Assembly (NCBI RefSeq): GCF_029865925.1
Contig: NZ_JARXAI010000004.1
Coordinates: 1-35,173, forward strand
Source of the DNA: Sphingorhabdus sp.
GTDB lineage: Bacteria > Pseudomonadota > Alphaproteobacteria > Sphingomonadales > Sphingomonadaceae
Reading direction: 5' to 3'
Length of the DNA: 35,173 nucleotides
Both the position numbers and the translations under genes were made by a program. The notes beneath the pieces were generated by a model. That model was not told the DNA's origin. It did not search any database and worked only from the letters and a program-made list of their open reading frames with translations. This document shows, in pieces, positions 24,510-31,434 of this stretch (positions are counted from its first letter, which is position 1; each line of letters starts with the position of its first letter).

Positions 24510-25130
24510 TTATGCAGCTTTCTTGAAAAGCTCAGTCGTTACCGCGATGCGGTTTGAGATTGGCTGGAACATTTCGCTCACCAGCTTGACCATTGCTTCT
24601 GTGTTCTTCGAGCCCTGAGCAACTGCGGTGTCGAAACCCTTGCGGGCCATCTCACCCTGCAGCTTGACGAAATCGGTTGGAGATTTAACGGCGGTCAGTT
24701 CCTTAACGGCAACCTGGACGCCTTCAAAGTTCTTCTTGGCGAATTCCATATTGGTCTTGCCCATTTCTTGAGCGCCCTTAGCAACGATCTTGCCGGCTTC
24801 AACGACGGCTTCAACATTTGCTTTGTTAAATTCGACGGCTTCAGCGGCAAACTTTTTACCCTTTTCAGCGGCTTCGCTTGCCTTTACGCGGACGTCTGCG
24901 AAAAACTCAGTTGCTTTTTCTGTGGTGGCTTTAACAGTGTCAGTCATCTTAAATACTCCTTGAGCAATCGGTGTTGTTTCAACAGACACGGTTTTATGAG
25001 CCGGCGAAGTAGCAGGCGATTCCACCTTGGTCTTCGCAACGGTGCTCGATGCAGCCTTCAAAGCCACGTCCTTCGTCGCCGCGACTTTAGCGGTTTTCGA
25101 TGGAGTAGGGGTTTCTGCTTTGCGCGTCAT
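24510..25130 (-). CDS. phaP: Phasin family protein (two candidate starts)
   Basis: Coats PHB granules and controls their size. Seen: the reading frame from ATG 25130 gives 206 residues. The first ~61 are rich in Ala, Thr, Lys and Pro; the remainder is the phasin domain (TTEKATEFFADVRVKASEAAEKG, NVEAVVEAGKIVAKGAQEM, FAKKNFEGVQVAVKELTAVKSPTDFVKLQGEMAR split across helices). An internal ATG at 24947 has AAGGAG (24956-24961) 8 nt upstream and gives a 145-residue protein; the outer ATG has no good Shine-Dalgarno. Both starts may be used. TGC-rich repeats just upstream resemble PhaR operators, and a terminator follows. Together with phaB and phaC, this supports PHB storage. Confidence 0.9.
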   Translation of the reverse strand: MTRKAETPTPSKTAKVAATKDVALKAASSTVAKTKVESPATSPAHKTVSVETTPIAQGVFKMTDTVKATTEKATEFFADVRVKASEAAEKGKKFAAEAVEFNKANVEAVVEAGKIVAKGAQEMGKTNMEFAKKNFEGVQVAVKELTAVKSPTDFVKLQGEMARKGFDTAVAQGSKNTEAMVKLVSEMFQPISNRIAVTTELFKKAA

Positions 25131-25153
25131 AAGTGAGCACCATTTCTGTTGTG

Positions 25154-25213
25154 TTGCACTGCACAATAAATGCAGTGGCAAGCCGTGTCAACAAAAAATG
25201 GTGCAGTGCACAA
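25154..25213 (-). promoter_or_regulatory. TGC-rich repeats upstream of the phasin gene (candidate PhaR operator)
   Basis: TGCACTGCACAA (25155-25166) and TGCAGTGCACAA (25202-25213) form a near-perfect direct repeat 47 bp apart; each half is also a TGCA-N-TGCA palindrome. A third partial copy, TGCAGTGGCA, is at 25171-25180. Alphaproteobacterial PhaR repressors bind TGC-rich sites upstream of phasin genes and are released by PHB, so this is a plausible operator. phaR itself is not in the window. Confidence 0.6.
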
Positions 25214-25231
25214 AAATGACTTGGTGGCGCT

Positions 25232-26371
25232 TTAGTCCGCCAATGTTAGACGTTCGAAGCGTTCATAATGATGATCCGCAGAACCGAACTGATTCTCGAT
25301 CATCGTTGCCCGCTTAAAGAAATGGCCGATCGCCAATTCCTGCGTAATGCCAATACCACCATGTGTTTGGATGGCGCTTTGGCCAACAAACTTTGCAGAG
25401 CGCGAAACCTTCGCCTTGCAAGCCGATACCGCCGCCATGCGTTCGGCAGCGGGCAGATCAAGCTTAAGCGTCGCCATGGTGGTCATGGATTTCGATTGCT
25501 CAACTTCCATGAACATGTCGACCATCCGGTGCTGAAGCACTTGGAAGCGGGAAATTGGCTGACCGAATTGGTTACGCTGGCGCGCATATTCGAGCGTGCC
25601 TTGATGCAGCTTAGCGGTCACGCCGCAGGATTCTGCGCAGACTGCAACAGTTGCTTCGTCCACGATACGTTCGATAAGCGGCAGGCCTGCGCCTTCGTCG
25701 CCCAACAGGGCATCGCCGGAGATTGCTGCATTTTCGAAATAGATTTCAGAGGCTTGAAAACCATCTACCGTTGGGTAATCGCGGCGGACAATACCTTTTG
25801 CGTTTGCGTCGATGAGGAACAGAGACACGCCGTTTACATCGGTGTTCGCGCCGCCGGTGCGTGCGGTGACGAGCAAATGCGTTGCCCATGGTGCAGCGTA
25901 CACGACGCTTTTATGGCCGTTCAACACATAGCCCGCGCCGTCCTTCTTCGCGGTTGTGCGGATATTGGAGAGATTGTAGCGCCCTTGTGGCTCAGCATAT
26001 GCAAAGCCAATTATGACATTTCCGCCGATGATTTCAGGGATAACCGAGTCAGCGACAGCGCCGCCAACAGCCTTCAAAGCACCGCCTCCCAGGACGACGG
26101 TCTGGAGATAAGGCTCAATCGCGATGACCTTGCCAAGCTCTTCCATAATCAACGCATTTTCGAGATATCCGCCACCAAGGCCGCCATGTTCTTCGCTGAA
26201 GGACGCACCAAGCATGCCAAGATCCTGCGCCAGTGCCTTCCAAATGCCTGTATCACGCCCGCTGCTGCTGGCGATCATCTTGCTGCGGCTGTCGAAATCG
26301 TAGGTATCCGTTAAAAAGCGGCTCAATGTGTCGCGGATCATGTCCTGCGTTTCGGTGTAGCTGAAATCCAT
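25232..26371 (-). CDS. Acyl-CoA dehydrogenase, small subunit type (PimD-like)
   Basis: FAD-dependent alpha,beta-oxidation of an acyl-CoA. Seen: 379 residues with the acyl-CoA dehydrogenase fold: MDFSYTETQDMIRDTL start, GGLGGGYLENALIMEELGK, FAYAEPQGRY in the middle domain, RNQFGQPISRFQVLQHRMVDM, and ATHGGIGIT-like QTHGGIGITQE near 350. The usual IYEGT catalytic segment near the C-terminus is absent (ENQFGS instead). I chose the ATG at 26371; an upstream in-frame start would add unrelated residues. With the 397-residue neighbour upstream it fits the size pair of PimC/PimD (pimeloyl-CoA dehydrogenase) or other heteromeric ACADs such as ChsE types. Substrate unknown. Confidence 0.85.
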   Translation of the reverse strand: MDFSYTETQDMIRDTLSRFLTDTYDFDSRSKMIASSSGRDTGIWKALAQDLGMLGASFSEEHGGLGGGYLENALIMEELGKVIAIEPYLQTVVLGGGALKAVGGAVADSVIPEIIGGNVIIGFAYAEPQGRYNLSNIRTTAKKDGAGYVLNGHKSVVYAAPWATHLLVTARTGGANTDVNGVSLFLIDANAKGIVRRDYPTVDGFQASEIYFENAAISGDALLGDEGAGLPLIERIVDEATVAVCAESCGVTAKLHQGTLEYARQRNQFGQPISRFQVLQHRMVDMFMEVEQSKSMTTMATLKLDLPAAERMAAVSACKAKVSRSAKFVGQSAIQTHGGIGITQELAIGHFFKRATMIENQFGSADHHYERFERLTLAD

Positions 26372-26390
26372 TATAGTTATCCCGTCCAGT

Positions 26391-26511
26391 AGCCCGTCAT
26401 GCTGAACTCGTTTCACCTGCGGTGACTTCGTTCCAGCATCTTACTTTCGACGTTGCGAATTAAGACCCTGAGACGGAGTGACCATCGGTCAAACCGGTTC
26501 AGGGTGACGGT
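26391..26511. repeat. Intergenic imperfect inverted repeat (sphingomonad-type element)
   Basis: The spacer between the two acyl-CoA dehydrogenase genes begins with CCGTCATGCTGAACTCG (26394-26410) and ends with CGGTTCAGGGTGACGG (26495-26510), which is its near inverse complement. Similar GTCATGCTGAACT/AGTTCAGCATGAC modules are scattered in sphingomonad genomes. It may form a long hairpin in the transcript between the two genes. A single copy is seen in this window. Confidence 0.6.
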
Positions 26512-26522
26512 TAAATGTTAGA

Positions 26523-27716
26523 TTAAATACCCAGCACCATCTTGGCGATGATGTTGCGCTGGATCTCGTTCGATCCGCCGTAAATCGTCGTCTTGCGGGT
26601 GTTGAAATAGGTCGGCGCGGCGCGATGTGCGTAGTCCGGACCGATGGGGTGTTCGTTGTCACCTTCGCCAAAGCCACGGAAATAAGGCGCGCCATAATGG
26701 CCGACGGCTTCCAGTGCGAGTTCGGTAATCCGCTGTTGAATTTCCGAACCTTTGATTTTCAGCAAGCTCGATTCAGGACCAGGGCCCTTGCCCGAGGCTT
26801 CGCCGGCAAGACTGCGCAATTCCGTGAATTCAAGCGCGGTAAGATCGATTTCAAGTTCCGAAATCTTACGCTTGAAAAATGGATTGGCGATCAACGGGCG
26901 GTCGCCGTCCTGTTCGGTGCGGGCAATCGCCTTGATCTTCTCTACGCCGCGCTTCGAACGGGCAACGGCAGCAATGCCTGTACGCTCATGCGCAAGCAGG
27001 AACTTGGCACAGGTCCAGCCCTTATTTTCTTCATAAACGCGGTTTGCGACCGGCACGCGTACATCTTCCAACCAAACTTCGTTGACTTCATGCTCGCCGC
27101 CCAAGGTAATGATTGGACGCACGGTGACGCCCGGCGTCTTCATGTCGATTAACAGGAAGCTGATGCCTTCTTGCGCCTTGGCATCGGAATCGGTGCGCAC
27201 GAGGAAGAAACCCCAGTCGGCATGTTGCGCCATAGTTGTCCACGTTTTCTGGCCATTGACGACATAATCGTCGCCGTCGCGGACAGCCTTGGTACGCAAG
27301 GATGCAAGGTCGGAACCTGCACCTGGTTCGGAATAACCCTGACACCACCAATCATCACCCGACAATATGCCGGGAAGGAATTTGGCTTTCTGCTCCGGCG
27401 TACCGAAGGTGTAGATGACGGGACCAACCATTGACAGGCCGAAGGGCATCGTGCCTACGCAGTCAGCGGCAGCCAGTTCTTCCGACCAAATGAAACGCTC
27501 AGTAGCCGTCCAGCCTGTGCCGCCATATTCGACGGGCCACGCGGGTGCGATCCAGCCTTTTTTAGCGAGAATACGATGCCATGACAGGAAATCTTCCTTC
27601 GAAAGATCATGGCCCTCATCCTGAACGGAGCGGAGATTTTCGGGATAATTTTCGGCGATGAATGTACGCACTTCCTTCTGGAAGGCGATTTCTGCGGGGC
27701 TGAATTCCAGTTGCAT
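26523..27716 (-). CDS. Acyl-CoA dehydrogenase, large subunit type (PimC-like)
   Basis: FAD-dependent acyl-CoA oxidation. Seen: 397 residues with WPVEYGGTGWT (60-70), the QGYSEPGAGSDLASL FAD/substrate segment (126-140), NGQKTWTTMAQ (154-164), LAHERTGIA (241-249), EAVGHYG, and YGGSNEIQRNI at the C-terminus, where many ACADs have the catalytic Glu in YEGT. Here that position is Gly, so the base may instead be Glu244, as proposed for heteromeric ACADs. I chose the ATG at 27716, because AGGAGA lies 6 nt upstream; a GTG directly before it is less well spaced. It precedes the smaller ACAD gene by about 150 bp and follows an 18-bp palindrome. Confidence 0.88.
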   Translation of the reverse strand: MQLEFSPAEIAFQKEVRTFIAENYPENLRSVQDEGHDLSKEDFLSWHRILAKKGWIAPAWPVEYGGTGWTATERFIWSEELAAADCVGTMPFGLSMVGPVIYTFGTPEQKAKFLPGILSGDDWWCQGYSEPGAGSDLASLRTKAVRDGDDYVVNGQKTWTTMAQHADWGFFLVRTDSDAKAQEGISFLLIDMKTPGVTVRPIITLGGEHEVNEVWLEDVRVPVANRVYEENKGWTCAKFLLAHERTGIAAVARSKRGVEKIKAIARTEQDGDRPLIANPFFKRKISELEIDLTALEFTELRSLAGEASGKGPGPESSLLKIKGSEIQQRITELALEAVGHYGAPYFRGFGEGDNEHPIGPDYAHRAAPTYFNTRKTTIYGGSNEIQRNIIAKMVLGI

Positions 27717-27752
27717 CACGATTCTCCTAAAAACGTTAAGCCCGAATTAGTC

Positions 27753-27770
27753 GACGTTTACGTAAACGTC
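27753..27770. promoter_or_regulatory. Perfect 18-bp palindrome upstream of the acyl-CoA dehydrogenase pair
   Basis: GACGTTTACGTAAACGTC reads the same on both strands and lies 36 bp before the ATG at 27716, immediately after the phaC stop in transcript order. The ACGTnnACGT-like core resembles operators of regulators of acyl-CoA and branched-chain catabolism (TetR or LiuR type). No regulator gene is adjacent, so the binding protein is unknown. Confidence 0.65.
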
Positions 27771-27779
27771 AACTGAATC

Positions 27780-29420
27780 TCACCGTGCCTTTACATAGCT
27801 TCCTGGAGCTGATTCTAGAGCCCTCAGAGTGCCTTGGCCAGGTTGACGGCCTCCCGTCGCCGGCACGCGCGCATTGCCCTTCTCTGTCAGCCAAGCGATC
27901 CAATCAGGCCACCAACTGCCTTTGGTCTCGGTTGCGCCTTCAATGAACGCTTCAAGCGAAGGCGCAGGGGCGTCATTGGTCCAATATTGATATTTCATCT
28001 GCGCCGGCGGGTTCACCACGCCTGCTATATGCCCGCTGCCGGCCAGCACAAATTTCTTAGGGCCGGTAAAATGGTCCTGCAGTTTCCAAACGCTTTCGGC
28101 AGGTGCGATATGATCTTCGCGACCTGCCTGAATGTAAGATGGCGTCTTTACGCGGCGCAGGTCAATCGGGGTGCCCAAAGCCGACAAATCGTTAGGCTTC
28201 ACCAGCCGATTGTCGCGATAGAGGTCTATAACATAATTTCGATGCCATTTGGCGGGCAGGTTGGTGACATCGCCATTCCAGTGGAGCAGGTCAAATGCGG
28301 GATAATCCTCACCCAGCAAATAGTTCTTCACGACCGTCGACCAGATCAGATCCTTGCCGCGCAACATATTGAACGTAAGCGCGAGGAACCGTCCGTCCAT
28401 ATAGCCTTGCGGCGCGCTAAGTGCTTCCATCATGGCAATCTGCTGTTCATCGATGAAATGCAGCAGTTCACCGCCAGTGCTAAAATCGACCTGTGCAGTA
28501 AAAAATGTCGCGCTGCGCAACTTATCCGCAGCGTCAGTGGCCGCCAGGATGGAAAGGGTTGCCGCTAAGGTTGTTCCGGCAACGCAATAGCCAATCGCAT
28601 GTACGTCTGGCACATCAAAACCGGAGCAGACGGTATCAATCGCGTCGATCTGCGCCGCGATATAATCATCCCAGACGATGTCTTTCATACTGCTGTCGGC
28701 CGATTTCCAAGACACGACAAACACTGTGATACCCTGGTCCACGCAATATTTGATGAAGCTTTTTTCTGCCGTCAGATCGAGAATATAAAAACGGTTAATC
28801 CATGGCGGAAAGATAATCAGCGGCGTTTCCAGCACATCTTCCGTCGTCGGATCATATTGAATAAGCTGGTACAGTGGGGTTTGGTGAACGACCTTGCCCT
28901 TTGTCGCCGCGATGTTTTCCCCAAGTTTGAATGCGGTGGGATCGGTATGCGTAATTTGTCCGCGTTGCATGTCTTGTATCAGGTTCTGCATGCCGGATAT
29001 CAGACTTGCGCCGTTGGTTTCCATCGCTCGCTCAAGCGCCACTGGATTGGTAAAGGGCGAATTAGCCGGGCTCATCGCCTCGATAATGCTGCGCAAGGCA
29101 AAGTCCATCTTGGCCTTGTCATGATCAGCCAAGCCAACCAACTGATCGGCGGCAGTTAACATATATTCAGACATGACCTGATAACTCTGCCGCACAAGGT
29201 CAAAAACCGGGTGCTCCCATTGCGGTGCGGTAAATCGGCGGTCAGACGTATCGACCTTGTCACGCCCGGCCTTGGCAAGCGGCTCCAGCACAGCCCCCCA
29301 CGCGTCCAACGCGGCGCGATAGGCCCTTAAGGGGTCAGTGGTTGCAACAGCTGACTGCCCAAACAGTTTCATAAACTGGTCCGCGTCCATAAACGGCGGG
29401 ATATTGGTTGAGTCGGCCAT
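27780..29420 (-). CDS. phaC: Class I polyhydroxyalkanoate synthase
   Basis: Polymerises (R)-3-hydroxyacyl-CoA, mainly hydroxybutyryl-CoA, into storage polymer on granules. Seen: 546 residues, slightly short at the N-terminus compared with about 590 in Cupriavidus. An N-terminal region of helices is followed by the alpha/beta-hydrolase core: IIFPPWINRFYILDL, VVSWKSAD, the nucleophile elbow GYCVAG with Cys279, the Asp in GREDHI (Asp436), and the His in GSGHIAG (His464). The WWPDWIAWL segment near the C-terminus is typical of class I. A TGC-rich site lies about 50 bp upstream of the ATG. phaB and the phasin are 8 and 3 kb away. Confidence 0.96.
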   Translation of the reverse strand: MADSTNIPPFMDADQFMKLFGQSAVATTDPLRAYRAALDAWGAVLEPLAKAGRDKVDTSDRRFTAPQWEHPVFDLVRQSYQVMSEYMLTAADQLVGLADHDKAKMDFALRSIIEAMSPANSPFTNPVALERAMETNGASLISGMQNLIQDMQRGQITHTDPTAFKLGENIAATKGKVVHQTPLYQLIQYDPTTEDVLETPLIIFPPWINRFYILDLTAEKSFIKYCVDQGITVFVVSWKSADSSMKDIVWDDYIAAQIDAIDTVCSGFDVPDVHAIGYCVAGTTLAATLSILAATDAADKLRSATFFTAQVDFSTGGELLHFIDEQQIAMMEALSAPQGYMDGRFLALTFNMLRGKDLIWSTVVKNYLLGEDYPAFDLLHWNGDVTNLPAKWHRNYVIDLYRDNRLVKPNDLSALGTPIDLRRVKTPSYIQAGREDHIAPAESVWKLQDHFTGPKKFVLAGSGHIAGVVNPPAQMKYQYWTNDAPAPSLEAFIEGATETKGSWWPDWIAWLTEKGNARVPATGGRQPGQGTLRALESAPGSYVKAR

Positions 29421-29466
29421 GATTTAACGCATATCAAAGCTAACTGAATTGTCGAAGATTGTTTTG

Positions 29467-29481
29467 TTGTGCGGCGCAGCA
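29467..29481 (-). promoter_or_regulatory. TGC-rich site upstream of phaC (candidate PhaR site)
   Basis: On the minus strand TGCTGCGCCGCACAA stands 47 nt before the phaC ATG. It shares the TGC-rest-GCACAA layout of the two phasin-upstream repeats and contains CTGCGCCGCA, near the CTGC-spacer-GCAG form known for alphaproteobacterial PhaR sites. It lies in the phaC/helicase divergent spacer. Confidence 0.4.
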
Positions 29482-29519
29482 TGGACATTGCATAAAAAAG
29501 AGCGCAAAGGCGCCCCACA

Positions 29520-31346
29520 ATGACATTTGAAAACATACCCCCGCTTCTTGACGAAGCGCTTACCGCCCGTGGATATACTGCGCTAACCCCCGTTCAAACC
29601 GCTGTTATTGCAGAAGAAGCCATAGGACGTGACTTGGTCGTGTCCGCGCAAACGGGCTCAGGCAAGACCGTAGCTTTCGGCCTCGCCATGGCACCCCAAA
29701 TCCTTGATGGAGGCCTTGTAAGCCTTGCACGTGAGCCCGCTGCGCTGATCATCGCGCCGACTCGGGAACTTGCCTTGCAGGTGAGCCGTGAACTCATGTG
29801 GCTCTATGCCAAAGCGGGTGTGCGTATCGCGACCTGCGTTGGCGGGATGGATGCATCAAAGGAACGCCGCACCTTGAACCAAGGCGCGCAGATCGTTGTC
29901 GGAACACCCGGGCGCCTTCGCGATCACCTTGAGCGCGGCGCGCTGGACCTGTCGGCGCTGAAAGTCGCGATCTTGGACGAAGCAGACGAAATGCTCGACA
30001 TGGGCTTTCGCGAAGAACTCGAAGAAATATTGAATGCAACGCCAGAAGGTCGGCGTACATTGTTGTTCTCGGCGACTATGCCGAAACCGATTGTTTCGCT
30101 GGCAAAGCGTTACCAGCGCGATGCATTACGCATTTCGACCGTAGGTGAAGACCGTGGCCATGGAGACATCAGCTATCAGGTTTGCACTGTAGCGCCGCCG
30201 GACATTGAAAACGCAGTAGTCAACCTGTTGCGTTTACATGAAGCCGAAACCGCTATCCTGTTCTGCGCGACACGTGAAAATGTGCGCCGTTTGCATGCCA
30301 GCCTGACCGAGCGTGGTTTTAACGTCGTTGCGTTGTCGGGTGAGCATTCGCAGTCCGAACGCAACCAAGCGCTTCAGGCGCTGCGCGACCAGCGGGCGCG
30401 TGTTTGCGTTGCAACCGATGTTGCCGCACGTGGGATCGATTTACCGAACCTATCGTTGGTTGTGCACGTGGAACTGCCACGCGATGCAGAAGGGCTTCAG
30501 CACAGATCTGGACGCACTGGTCGCGCCGGTCGCAAGGGTACTGCCGTATTGATCGTGCCATATCAGCGTCGCAAGCGTGTTGAATCCATGCTGCGCGGTG
30601 CAAAGATTGAGGCGGATTGGATCAAGGTCCCAACCGCTGCCGACATTCGCGCGAAAGATCATGATCGTCTGCTTGAGACACTACTGGCGCCTGTGGAGGT
30701 CGAAGACGAAGACCGTGCGTTGGGCGCAAAGCTGCTCGAGACGATGTCTCCAGAAGACATTGCTGCAGCACTTGTGCGTGTGCACCGTTCGAAGATGCCG
30801 CAGGCTGAGGATATGCTGGATGACGGAAGTCGCGAGCGTCCACGCGACGACCATCGTGCCGGATTCGATGATTCCGTTTGGTTCAAGCTGAATGTCGGCC
30901 GCCGCAACAATGCAGATCCCAAATGGATATTGCCATTGTTGTGCCGCCGTGGCGGCGTGACCAAGAATGATATTGGTGCCATTCGCATTGCTGCGAATGA
31001 AACCCATGTCGGGATTGCGGCAGCTGCAGTAGCCAAGTTCACCAAAGCAATTGCGCAACCCGGGCATGACGAAGACAATGACGTCGAAATCGTGCAGGCC
31101 AATGGCCCGCCGCGTGAAGCGGCGCGTGAAAATAAGCGCATGGGCCGCGATGGCGAACGTCCTCAGCGTTCACAGCTTGGCGTCAATCCGCGCGGCGATG
31201 GACCACCACGGGGCGGTAACTTCCGCAGTGATGGGCCACGTGGCGGTGGATCGAACCGTGATGGTGCACGTCCATTCCGTAAGGATGGCCCACCCCCGTC
31301 AAAGCATGGTGTCAAACATAAGGCAAAGGGCAATCGGCCGCGTTAA
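29520..31346 (+). CDS. DEAD-box RNA helicase with DbpA-type RNA-binding domain
   Basis: ATP-dependent RNA remodelling, likely in ribosome assembly or mRNA turnover. Seen: 608 residues. The helicase core has the Q-motif (PVQTAV), AQTGSGKT (43-50), PTRELA (80-85), TPGR, DEAD (153-156), SAT (184-186) and HRSGRTGRAG. A C-terminal DbpA/CsdA-type RNA-binding domain starts at about 445 (WFKLNVGRRNNADPKWILP, GGVTKNDIGAIRI), and an Arg/Gly-rich tail runs from about 540. This layout matches DeaD/CsdA of alphaproteobacteria. AAAGG lies about 11 nt before the ATG. It is divergent from phaC with 99 bp between the starts. Confidence 0.93.
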   Translation: MTFENIPPLLDEALTARGYTALTPVQTAVIAEEAIGRDLVVSAQTGSGKTVAFGLAMAPQILDGGLVSLAREPAALIIAPTRELALQVSRELMWLYAKAGVRIATCVGGMDASKERRTLNQGAQIVVGTPGRLRDHLERGALDLSALKVAILDEADEMLDMGFREELEEILNATPEGRRTLLFSATMPKPIVSLAKRYQRDALRISTVGEDRGHGDISYQVCTVAPPDIENAVVNLLRLHEAETAILFCATRENVRRLHASLTERGFNVVALSGEHSQSERNQALQALRDQRARVCVATDVAARGIDLPNLSLVVHVELPRDAEGLQHRSGRTGRAGRKGTAVLIVPYQRRKRVESMLRGAKIEADWIKVPTAADIRAKDHDRLLETLLAPVEVEDEDRALGAKLLETMSPEDIAAALVRVHRSKMPQAEDMLDDGSRERPRDDHRAGFDDSVWFKLNVGRRNNADPKWILPLLCRRGGVTKNDIGAIRIAANETHVGIAAAAVAKFTKAIAQPGHDEDNDVEIVQANGPPREAARENKRMGRDGERPQRSQLGVNPRGDGPPRGGNFRSDGPRGGGSNRDGARPFRKDGPPPSKHGVKHKAKGNRPR

Positions 31347-31373
31347 TTGATGCGAAACATAGTTTTTCTGGAA

Positions 31374-31434
31374 ATGGGCGGAAACATCGCCCATGAAGGT
31401 GGCTCGTAAATCAACCAACCGGAAACGGGAGCCA
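31374..31434 (+). promoter_or_regulatory. Two hairpins in the alaC leader, the second masking the Shine-Dalgarno
   Basis: ATGGGCG (31374-31380) and CGCCCAT (31388-31394) make a perfect 7-bp stem with a 7-nt loop; no T run follows, so it is not a terminator. Next, TGGCTC (31400-31405) can pair with GAGCCA (31429-31434), which covers the GGGAG that should serve the ATG at 31435. This could be cis-regulation, but pairings were found by eye. Confidence 0.35.

Noticed and set aside
25268-26314. Plus-strand reading frame of about 348 codons opposite the small acyl-CoA dehydrogenase
   Set aside because: Composition rich in Cys, Arg and His, no recognisable motif, and fully antisense to a well-supported gene.
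27834-28568. Plus-strand reading frame opposite phaC
   Set aside because: Antisense shadow; phaC has complete catalytic motifs.
29520-31346. Repetitive Arg/Gly tail of the helicase considered as a repeat element
   Set aside because: It is in frame at the C-terminus of an intact helicase and is a normal feature of the family.
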